Shown here in pieces: positions 37,460 to 45,019 of a DNA stretch of 45,019 bases (the stretch's first letter is position 1; every line of letters begins with the position of its first letter). The notes under the pieces are model-generated. The model ran no database searches. It saw only the letters and a list, made by a program, of their open reading frames with translations, and was not told the origin of the DNA. The translations under genes and the position numbers were made by a program. The DNA is from Candidatus Aminicenantota bacterium (GTDB lineage: Bacteria > Acidobacteriota > Aminicenantia > Aminicenantales > Aminicenantaceae). The DNA lies in NCBI GenBank assembly GCA_016783445.1, contig JADHWO010000015.1, forward strand, positions 1 to 45,019, read 5' to 3'.

Positions 37460-37634
37460 GAGATTGCCGCGTCGCCTCGCTCCTCGCAACGACGTCTACG
37501 GCAACCTCGACCCGTGAATAATCCAGGTTAAATAATCAAAATATTAAACTTAAAGCGGGTTTGATGAATCAAACCCCTATGAACTCTTGCAGGAAAAATG
37601 GGGCCTGTCCCCATTTTTTTTGAATCAAGTCCCC
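37460..37634. repeat. Cluster of REP-like and palindromic repeats
   Basis: gagattgccgcgtcgcctcgctcctcgcaacgac (37460-37493); gggtttgatgaatcaaaccc (37557-37576); aaaaatggggcctgtccccattttt (37594-37618); half palindrome tgaatcaagtcccct from about 37621. Confidence 0.7.
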
Positions 37635-37640
37635 TGCTTA

Positions 37641-38825
37641 TTAAGCCAGCCTTTCTATGACTATAGCTACGCCCTGCCCTCCTCCGATACACAGGCTTAC
37701 CAATCCCATGTTTTTATCCTGACTCTGTAAAGCATAGATTAAGGTGGTCAATATTTTTGCTCCGGTTGCACCCACGGGATGGCCAAGAGCTATGGCTCCT
37801 CCATGGACGTTAACCTTAGAGCGATCCCACTTAAGTTCTCTTTCTACAGCCAGAATCTGTGCTGCAAAGGCCTCATTAAGCTCAATGATGTCGATATCTT
37901 TAAGTTCGAGTCCTGCACGTTCCAAAGCTTTGGAAACAGCTGGTACAGGTCCTATTCCCATAACTGCCGGGTCAACTCCTGCGTGTGCATAAGAGACAAT
38001 CCGCGCTAAAGGTTTAACTCCCAGCTCTGATGCTTTCTCCTCTTTCATAACCAGGACCGCAGCGGCAGCATCACAAAGAGCACAACTGTTTCCAGCAGTA
38101 ACCGTACCATCCTTTTTAAAAACAGGCTTAAGTTTTGCCAGCTTCTCCGCTGATACTCCCTCCCTTGGAATTTCCTCTGTATCAAAGGTCTCTGTTTGAC
38201 CTTTTTTTACAGGTACATCCACAGGGAGTATTTCTTCTTTGAACTTTCCTTCTTTTACTGCATTAACCGCTTTAGTCTGGCTTTCTGCGGCAAAAGCATC
38301 CTGTTCTTCCCGGCTTATATTGTATTTTTCAACCAGTGTTTCTGCCGTCACTCCCATAAGATGGCCTGCCAAAGGACACATAAAACCATCCATATGCATG
38401 AGGTCAGCCAATTTACTGTCTCCCATGCGGTTCCCCCATCTCGCTCCAACAGCAATGTAAGGAATCTGGGAAGTATTTTCAGCTCCGCCAGCTAAAACCA
38501 CTTCTGCGTCTCCTGCTTTAATCATCTGGACAGCAAGAGAAACCGCCCTAAGAGAAGAACCGCAGCGCTTGTTTACAGTAAAGGCAGGAACTTCATGAGG
38601 CAACCCTCCTTTTACAGTGACAAGACGCCCTATGTTTGGCCCAAGTCCAGCCTGCCAGCCTGTGCCAAAAACCACCTCATCTACCTGTTTAGGTTCAATC
38701 CCACTCCTTCGAACAGCCTCTTGAACAATAAGAGCTCCTAGCTCTACAGCAGAAACTCTTTTAAATGCACCACCAAATCCTCCTCCAGCTGTCCTGACCG
38801 CACTTGTTATGACAATATCACTCAT
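37641..38825 (-). CDS. Acetyl-CoA acetyltransferase (classical thiolase)
   Basis: 394 aa; NKRCGSSLRAVSLA, NEAFAAQ, HGGAIALGHPVGATGAKIL, CIGGGQGVA. Confidence 0.95.
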   Translation of the reverse strand: MSDIVITSAVRTAGGGFGGAFKRVSAVELGALIVQEAVRRSGIEPKQVDEVVFGTGWQAGLGPNIGRLVTVKGGLPHEVPAFTVNKRCGSSLRAVSLAVQMIKAGDAEVVLAGGAENTSQIPYIAVGARWGNRMGDSKLADLMHMDGFMCPLAGHLMGVTAETLVEKYNISREEQDAFAAESQTKAVNAVKEGKFKEEILPVDVPVKKGQTETFDTEEIPREGVSAEKLAKLKPVFKKDGTVTAGNSCALCDAAAAVLVMKEEKASELGVKPLARIVSYAHAGVDPAVMGIGPVPAVSKALERAGLELKDIDIIELNEAFAAQILAVERELKWDRSKVNVHGGAIALGHPVGATGAKILTTLIYALQSQDKNMGLVSLCIGGGQGVAIVIERLA

Positions 38826-38974
38826 GGATAACCTCCTGTTTAATATTCAAGAATTAAAATTATGGCATAAAGATTTATCATTATAATTATCCCCTCTTGC
38901 GAGTGTCAATTAAAACCTTTCTAAAATAAGACAAAGTTCGGATTTTCAAACTCACTAGCCTAAGCTTCCCTTTC

Positions 38975-40489
38975 TTATTCTTCTTTTTTTGTTCTTTGAA
39001 AAAGCCTTAAAAGGTCGGATAATTTCCCTTTTATGTATCCTTCTCTTATAAAATAGGAACCTTCTTCGGGTTTAATCCACTTTATGTATTTTCCTCTTTT
39101 TAGGCCGTGAGGGTCTTTAGCCAATCCTATTTTGAAATCACCATCCTTTGTCTGAATTATCGCCACATTGACTTTCTCTTCCTCTGGAGATAAATATTGA
39201 GTAGCAGCAACAATCCTGTCTTTCCGGGGAGTCTTCTGGTAAATAAAATGCTTTTCAGGAATAGACCGGGGTAAGTTTTCTACTTTAAGCCCTTCCCGCT
39301 TTTGAGTTGATTTAGTCCTCTCAACAATACCTACAACACATGTATTTCCAAAGCCGCTCATGTTAAACCATAGCCCGTAATTCAGGTTTTGATATCCTTC
39401 TTCGAACATCTCCTTATACTGGTTATTCCCACGCAGCTGCCAGACTAACTCCACAAGCTGGGCTCCCCCTGAGGCTCCTAAAGGATGAGTCCTTGCCAAG
39501 AATCCACCAGAACGATTCAAATAAACCCTTCTTCCCTTCCTGTTTATCTCCTCCATAACGAATTTATGCCCTTGGCCTCTCTCAGCTAAGAATAAATCCT
39601 CAGCCGCTATCCAGGGAACAGATTTAAAAGCATCATGGAGCTCACAGAGGTCTATCTCGTAGGGATTAAGACCAGCTTCTCGAAAACAATCTCTCCCTGC
39701 CAGTACAGCCGCTTCAAGGGAAATCAGAGTTTTTCGTTCTGCAATCTTGATATTATCAAAGGCAGATTTGACGCTTGTCAATTTTACGTCTGTAGGAGTA
39801 GGTATCAGGTAAACTGCTCCAGCTCCATTGTAAGATCCACTGCAGTCAAATTTTGTCAATGGTTTGGCAATAATTCTATTTATTTCAGGATTGTTGTATT
39901 CCTTCCGTGTGACCGGTTTTTTAAAATAGGCAAATTCATTCAATGCTCCGTATCCAAGGCTTTGGACGCTCATCTCATAACATATGTTTCTGAATCTCTT
40001 TTCTGAAATTTTATAGGCATCCATGTACTCGTATGAAGCTAGGGCCGCCACTGCAGGCATCTCGCCCAATCCCCGCTCTCTTTCTTCTTCAGCAATAACC
40101 GTTGAAATCTGTGATGGTATCTCTTCATTTTTCAGCTTGCCCTTCATTTTTTCTCCAAAGCAGACTAAAACCTTTAGCCCGGATGAAGCCAACCGTTTTC
40201 CCAGCTCTACTGCCGCTGCCCCGGTAGCTGAACCCAACTCCACATGATATATCTCTGTATCTCGTGCAAGGCCCATTTCTATTCCGACCAGAGAATCGAG
40301 ACCCGTCTGCCTGGCAAATCCTATAGGGTCCATACACCCGATTACAATGCAGTCCGGAACAAGATCAGACGTAAAGGCAGAGGAATCCTGAAGAGCTTTC
40401 TGGCAGGCATCAGCCAGCATCACACCAATGGGTCTGAAGTCCTTTCCAAATGGAGTTAAGCTCGCTCCTGCAATATAAACATCACCCAT
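38975..40489 (-). CDS. Thiolase-like protein fused to a C-terminal OB-fold-like domain; nucleophilic Cys apparently replaced
   Basis: 504 aa; SCP-x-like LCELHDAFKS and GGFLARTHPLGASGGAQL, but HVELGSATGAAAVELG at the nucleophile region; ~115-aa C-terminal extension. Confidence 0.75.
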   Translation of the reverse strand: MGDVYIAGASLTPFGKDFRPIGVMLADACQKALQDSSAFTSDLVPDCIVIGCMDPIGFARQTGLDSLVGIEMGLARDTEIYHVELGSATGAAAVELGKRLASSGLKVLVCFGEKMKGKLKNEEIPSQISTVIAEEERERGLGEMPAVAALASYEYMDAYKISEKRFRNICYEMSVQSLGYGALNEFAYFKKPVTRKEYNNPEINRIIAKPLTKFDCSGSYNGAGAVYLIPTPTDVKLTSVKSAFDNIKIAERKTLISLEAAVLAGRDCFREAGLNPYEIDLCELHDAFKSVPWIAAEDLFLAERGQGHKFVMEEINRKGRRVYLNRSGGFLARTHPLGASGGAQLVELVWQLRGNNQYKEMFEEGYQNLNYGLWFNMSGFGNTCVVGIVERTKSTQKREGLKVENLPRSIPEKHFIYQKTPRKDRIVAATQYLSPEEEKVNVAIIQTKDGDFKIGLAKDPHGLKRGKYIKWIKPEEGSYFIREGYIKGKLSDLLRLFQRTKKEE

Positions 40490-40623
40490 ATAAAGATCAC
40501 CTTCTTATAATCTGAAATCTATCTCGATACTTCTTTGCTTTTAGATCCATCCAATAGAAAAAATAAAGGAACCTTCCGCTTTTTCACATCTATTATTATA
40601 AATAATCAAGAGAAGTTAATATA

Positions 40624-40980
40624 TCAAAAAAGAAATCCGGATTTTCTACTTCTCAAAAACAGAAGCATTACTCTGGTAATCATAAAAATGATTCCTCCTG
40701 CCAGGAGGAAGGAGTAAATTGAAAGAAATATAGTATTTATGAGCGGTGCTTTACTTAAGGTTACCTGAGGAAAGAAAAGATCGAGTATAGTTTTCCCAAA
40801 AAATATGATCATAATGGAGATTCCGAAAGCTGAACGATAGAGATATTCCTTTGCATTCTCCATATCTATTGAATCAAGATTTATTAGAGGATACAGAAGC
40901 CACACCGTGACTATCCATAAAATAATGGTAAGACCAAAAGCTATATCCTTTTTAAATTTCTTGGATTTTATTATTCTCAC
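40624..40980 (-). CDS. Small integral membrane protein
   Basis: 118 aa with about 3 hydrophobic segments; 18 nt downstream of the metallophosphoesterase gene. Confidence 0.45.
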   Translation of the reverse strand: MRIIKSKKFKKDIAFGLTIILWIVTVWLLYPLINLDSIDMENAKEYLYRSAFGISIMIIFFGKTILDLFFPQVTLSKAPLINTIFLSIYSFLLAGGIIFMITRVMLLFLRSRKSGFLF

Positions 40981-40998
40981 TTAAGTCCGCGAATAATT

Positions 40999-41922
40999 CT
41001 ATAATTCAGAGAAAATTTCTTTAAGCTCTCTTTTACATCCATCTACGGGCTGTCGTCTCACCTGTAAGCGCTTCTTATCCTCTGGGACAGCTATAACATG
41101 CCATTTAATAAGCTCTATATTCATATTCTTAATCTCAAGACAAGTGACACACCGTGGATGAACCCCACTTCCACTATTAAAATAATAGGGTTGACCTTTT
41201 TCACCAGCTTCCTGCTGCTGCTTTCCCAATGAATAAAACATAGGCCGATGAGTATGACCAGCAATGGTTACCATCTTATTATTACGTGCCCATTCTAAGA
41301 TGGCATTTTCCACTTTATTCCGTTTGCGAACATTTTGAGCTGGACTTGTGGGATCCTTTACTCCAAGCCCAGTCTGAAGCAGCCGCCAAAAATTCCGCAC
41401 TATAAACTTGGCAAATGGAGCAAAAATGTCATCCATGGGATCCCCCTGATGACCGTGAAACATAAAAATTTTATTCCCTAACAAAGCTGTCTCAAAAATC
41501 TCGATATTTCTAAAAAGATCTTTAATAAACGTTCGTGCTTTTTTAAGAGCTTTTTCTAGCCACTTTTTATTACTCATCTGTGAATTGTGATTACCCCACA
41601 TATAAACTAATCGATTATCTTCATGGAATTCATTGAGTAATCGGTAAATATTCCCATGAGCCCTCACTATATCTACAAATTTGCGATTTTCATACAGCTC
41701 ATCTCCATCTCCAAGTTCGATATATGTAAATTTATCTTTATTATAGTAATCAAGAGCATTGGCAAAAACGAGGGCGTTATGCATAAAATCATCTGCCCAG
41801 TCCCCAATCCCTCTATGAAGGTCACTAAAAATAACAAGTTTAGTACCCTGATCTAATTCTATTTTTTTCTTATTTTCCTTGAGAGCTCTATCAAGCGCTG
41901 ACTTAATGTTTAAAAAACACAT
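40999..41922 (-). CDS. Metallophosphoesterase (calcineurin-like)
   Basis: 307 aa; VIFSDLHRGIGD, ELGDGDE, WGNHNSQM, FMFHGHQGDP, IAGHTHRP. Confidence 0.85.
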   Translation of the reverse strand: MCFLNIKSALDRALKENKKKIELDQGTKLVIFSDLHRGIGDWADDFMHNALVFANALDYYNKDKFTYIELGDGDELYENRKFVDIVRAHGNIYRLLNEFHEDNRLVYMWGNHNSQMSNKKWLEKALKKARTFIKDLFRNIEIFETALLGNKIFMFHGHQGDPMDDIFAPFAKFIVRNFWRLLQTGLGVKDPTSPAQNVRKRNKVENAILEWARNNKMVTIAGHTHRPMFYSLGKQQQEAGEKGQPYYFNSGSGVHPRCVTCLEIKNMNIELIKWHVIAVPEDKKRLQVRRQPVDGCKRELKEIFSEL

Positions 41923-42556
41923 AGTTACTTCCGTAAGGCTTAATGAAAGAAATTGCCAAAAGGATTAACTTTCATTAAAAACTCCACTAGTTGTATTATT
42001 TTGGCATTTATACTAAAGACAAATGTACAGGAATATCCTTTCCTGTGTTAGAAAACTTCCGCTTATTCTTATTTAAAATTTTATAAACTGACACCCTTCG
42101 GATTTATATATCAGCAATAAATGAATGTCAAATATTGGAAAAAGGAAAGAAAAGAAGTGATAAAAAGAAGGAAAATTCTTAAATGGCTAAAAGTGATATT
42201 AACTTCCTGGTTAACATTACAAGAAACCTCATTCTTTAGCCGACGAGGTAATTGCCATATCCTGTACATATTTTCGCCAGGATAATAAATGCCACGCCTG
42301 TGAGCATAATTATGATGGCTATCTTTACACTGTTGTAATCGACAGAGCTTATATGCTATTCTTCCTTTTCCACGAAGGAAAAATTCCAACAAAAAAGTGT
42401 ACTTCAAACAAATATCCAAAAAACATTATTCTATTGAATAAATGTTTTTACCGGCGAAACGTGGCAATCACTCCTTTTAAGCTGAATGCATATGTTTCAC
42501 GGAAAAGAGCAGGTACTGTAACCAAAAACCTTTCTTAATGTTAACAAGGGATTTAA

Positions 42557-43177
42557 GTGAATCAACTAATTAAAAAAATTAAAAAGCAAAAACAATCACC
42601 TATATCAAAAACAGTAAACAAAAGATTAAAAGAATTTAAAGAGCTGGGTAAAAAAGGAAACAATGATTGGTTTTGTGAGCTGTGTTTTTGCATTTTAACA
42701 GCAAATTCAAAAGCAAGTATTGCACTTAGTATTCAAGAGGAACTTGGTGCTAATGGCTTTTTATATAAGCCGCAAAATAGTTTATGTAACTGCATAAAAA
42801 GAAATAAGCACCGTTTTTATAACAACAAAAGCAAATATATAATCGAAGCAAGAAAATATAAAAAGATAAAGAATCTTCTGGGCAAACAAAAAGACCCAAG
42901 AGAATGGTTGGTAAAAAACATAAAAGGTCTCGGTTGGAAAGAAAGTAGCCACTTCTTAAGAAATGTGGGTTATTTTGATTATGCGATACTTGACAGGCAC
43001 ATTATTAAATCATTGTTTGAACATGGTTATATCAAACAAAAACCTAAGAATTTATCAAAGAACACCTATTTGGATATAGAAGCCCAATTCAGAGGCATTG
43101 CATGTAAATTAGGGATGACTTCTGCTGAATTAGATTTATATATATGGTATATAGAGACCGGCAAAGTGCTAAAATAA
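42557..43177 (+). CDS. N-glycosylase/DNA lyase (8-oxoguanine DNA glycosylase, Ogg2-type)
   Basis: 206 aa; HhH IKGLGWKESSHFLRNVGYFDYAILDRHI with catalytic Lys/Asp context; start GTG or ATG at the ORF start. Confidence 0.85.
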   Translation: MNQLIKKIKKQKQSPISKTVNKRLKEFKELGKKGNNDWFCELCFCILTANSKASIALSIQEELGANGFLYKPQNSLCNCIKRNKHRFYNNKSKYIIEARKYKKIKNLLGKQKDPREWLVKNIKGLGWKESSHFLRNVGYFDYAILDRHIIKSLFEHGYIKQKPKNLSKNTYLDIEAQFRGIACKLGMTSAELDLYIWYIETGKVLK

Positions 43178-43324
43178 TAGAAACTGTAATTGACCATGAT
43201 ATTTTGCTTTGATATAAATAAAAACTTGTATCAAAAACCAAAACTGAACAAAAAAATAGTTAATTCTTAGAAGAGCTAAAAGGAAATTTTCATATGTTAT
43301 AAATTCTGAGAGGGAGTACCTCAC

Positions 43325-43831
43325 GTGTCAAAAACACTCATAATTTATTTCAGTAAAACAGGTAACACAAAAAAAATTGCTGAGGCTATCTATAAAACAG
43401 TTGAGGGCGAGAAAGTAATAAAGCCAGTTAATGAACTTCAAAAAAATGAAGTCGACAAATACAGCATTATTTTTATCGGATTCCCGGTTTATTCTCATAG
43501 CGTTCCCTTTTCTCTTGAAGGCATATTGAAAAATATCTCTCCAAATAAAAAAATCGCCTTATTTTCCACTCATGGGACGCTTACCGGCAGCCGGCTTTCC
43601 CGGGAGGCTCTGGAATATGCATCTGTGTTAGCTTCAAAAGCAAACGTGCTGGGCAGTTTTTCATGCAGGGGAAAAGTCTCACCCAAGGCACTTGAAGTTT
43701 TGGAGAAATTGCCAGAACACAAAGCCTGGGCGGAAATGGCTGCCTCTGCCAGTACTCATCCTGATGAAAGCGACCTGGAAGACGCCAGGTCTTTTGCCAG
43801 ATGGATTATGACTCTTGCCGCACAAGACTGA
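43325..43831 (+). CDS. Flavodoxin family protein
   Basis: 168 aa; LIIYFSKTGNTKKIAEAI FMN-binding loop, IIFIGFPVYSHSVP, FSTHGTLTGS. Confidence 0.87.
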   Translation: MSKTLIIYFSKTGNTKKIAEAIYKTVEGEKVIKPVNELQKNEVDKYSIIFIGFPVYSHSVPFSLEGILKNISPNKKIALFSTHGTLTGSRLSREALEYASVLASKANVLGSFSCRGKVSPKALEVLEKLPEHKAWAEMAASASTHPDESDLEDARSFARWIMTLAAQD

Positions 43832-43848
43832 TTTCTTTGCCTTATCCT

Positions 43849-44070
43849 TTACTTCGATATTTCTAATACTTTTTCATCTCTACTGACTTCAATTGTAGGC
43901 CTTTTCGGTATACCAAGATATTTTGCATGCGAATCGGACATTCTCCTATAATTTAATACTGCCCTTAATAAAACAGTCCTACCGGCAAATTTATCAGGAA
44001 CTTTCCACTGACCAGGGAAATTAAAGACCATCTCTTTTAGGCTCAATCTCCAGAGCAGAATAGGAAACAC
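43849..44070 (-). pseudogene. Possible C-terminal remnant of a larger protein
   Basis: 73 aa protein-like stretch (VFNFPGQWKVPDKFAGRTVLLRAVLNYRRMSDSHAKYLGIPKRPTIEV) without a convincing N-terminal domain. Confidence 0.25.
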
Positions 44071-44270
44071 AGTTAGGAAAAAAGGCGAAATTTTTCCCTA
44101 TTTATTGTTGTTATAGTGAATTGGATGATCGACCTGCCCCCATCTTTCTTACTAGATAGGAGATGTCAATATAAGCATCTTTGGGCACAAATCTGAGAGG
44201 TCACTTATTTTAGTGACTCAAGAAAGCTTAGACGCCCGATTGAAACAATTCATTTTAGCTTGGCTTAGGC

Positions 44271-45019
44271 TCATTCAGCTGTGGTTTTAGCTCGCTCATC
44301 CTGTGACATCCCACCCAAGCGTTCAATCTCCTTAACATCCAAGCCTAATCCCTCGGCCACACGACGTCCATAGTCAGGATCTGCCTTATAGAATAGCGAT
44401 GCCTGGCGCAATTGGATGCGTTTCTGCGCACCTCCAAGATGATCCACAATATTGCCGATCAAGTGGTCCCTGTCCTCATCGGTCATCACCTTACGATACA
44501 GATCCCCAGCTTGTTCGAAATCATCGTTGGGATGACTGTATGGATGACGAGTTGCCAGACCGGAGACCTCAAAGGGAGGCTCGCCTGCCGTCGGATCTGG
44601 TTCCGCGCCGCCGAAGCTGTTGGGCCAATAATTGGGTTCCCTGCTATGATTATAATCAAGACGCATGAATCCATCTCTCTGGTAATTTTTCTCAGTAGCA
44701 TTCTTAGGGGCATTCACTGGCAGCAAGTGATAGTTCGGACCTAAACGATGGAGGTGTGTATCGTGATAGGAGAAAAGCCGGGCTTGAAGCATCTTGTCAG
44801 GCGAAGCCGCAATACCTGGTACCAGATTTCCGGGACAAAAGGCGGCCTGTTCCACTTCTGCAAAATAATTAACAGGGTTGCGGTCCAATACCAATTTACC
44901 CACTTTGATGGAAGGAAAGTCGCCATGGGGCCAGACCTTTGTAATATCAAAGATATCCCAGCGGTAGTCTTTTGCCTGCTCCGGTGTCATGATCTGCATC
45001 TCAAGCGTCCAGGACGGGT
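44271..45019 (-). CDS. Catalase, C-terminal part (runs off the right edge)
   Basis: PSWTLEMQIMTPEQAKDYRWDIFDITKVWPHGDFP, LVLDRNPVNYFAEVEQAAFCPGNLVPGI, ARLFSYHDTHLHRLGPNYHLLPVN; the frame stays open to the window edge. Confidence 0.95.
   Translation of the reverse strand, partial: PSWTLEMQIMTPEQAKDYRWDIFDITKVWPHGDFPSIKVGKLVLDRNPVNYFAEVEQAAFCPGNLVPGIAASPDKMLQARLFSYHDTHLHRLGPNYHLLPVNAPKNATEKNYQRDGFMRLDYNHSREPNYWPNSFGGAEPDPTAGEPPFEVSGLATRHPYSHPNDDFEQAGDLYRKVMTDEDRDHLIGNIVDHLGGAQKRIQLRQASLFYKADPDYGRRVAEGLGLDVKEIERLGGMSQDERAKTTAE

Noticed and set aside
16756-37634. CRISPR array interpretation of the recurring ~20-nt hairpins
   Set aside because: Copies are scattered singly or in pairs over 20 kb with no regular spacing and no cas genes in the window.
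39635-40006. 123-aa plus-strand ORF
   Set aside because: Shadow ORF opposite the thiolase-like gene.
44200-44225. Short palindrome gtcacttattttagtgac 3' of the catalase gene
   Set aside because: 6-bp stem without a convincing U-tract; too weak to call a terminator.

Overview
The window is a gene-dense AT-rich bacterial segment, almost all on the minus strand. No rRNA, tRNA, CRISPR array or transposase gene was recognised. The main content (about 9-40 kb) reads as an anaerobic aromatic / alicyclic acyl-CoA degradation island. It contains a benzoyl-CoA reductase / 2-hydroxyacyl-CoA dehydratase-type subunit with its ATPase activase, an NDP-forming acyl-CoA synthetase and a sodium:solute symporter. 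It also has a BamA/Oah-like ring-cleaving hydrolase and a divergent plus-strand pair resembling dienoyl-CoA hydratase (Dch) and 6-hydroxycyclohexenoyl-CoA dehydrogenase (Had). A full lower beta-oxidation set follows: 3-hydroxyacyl-CoA dehydrogenases, SCP-x-type and classical thiolases, a glutaryl-CoA-dehydrogenase-like acyl-CoA dehydrogenase and a crotonase. Two molybdenum hydroxylase systems are embedded; one is translationally coupled to small Cys-rich and Zn-finger-like proteins and a CoxG homologue. XdhC, a MocA-like protein (partial) and a THEP1-type NTPase lie at the left edge. Unusual points are: only one BcrB/HgdB-type subunit is visible instead of the usual pair; a thiolase-like/OB-fold fusion appears to lack the nucleophilic Cys; a ~190-nt dispersed repeat has terminal stems that differ between copies but are complementary within each copy; and several small palindromic repeat families occur, one of which supplies a gene's stop codon. 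All assignments come from reading the sequence and remembered family motifs; no database search was run.
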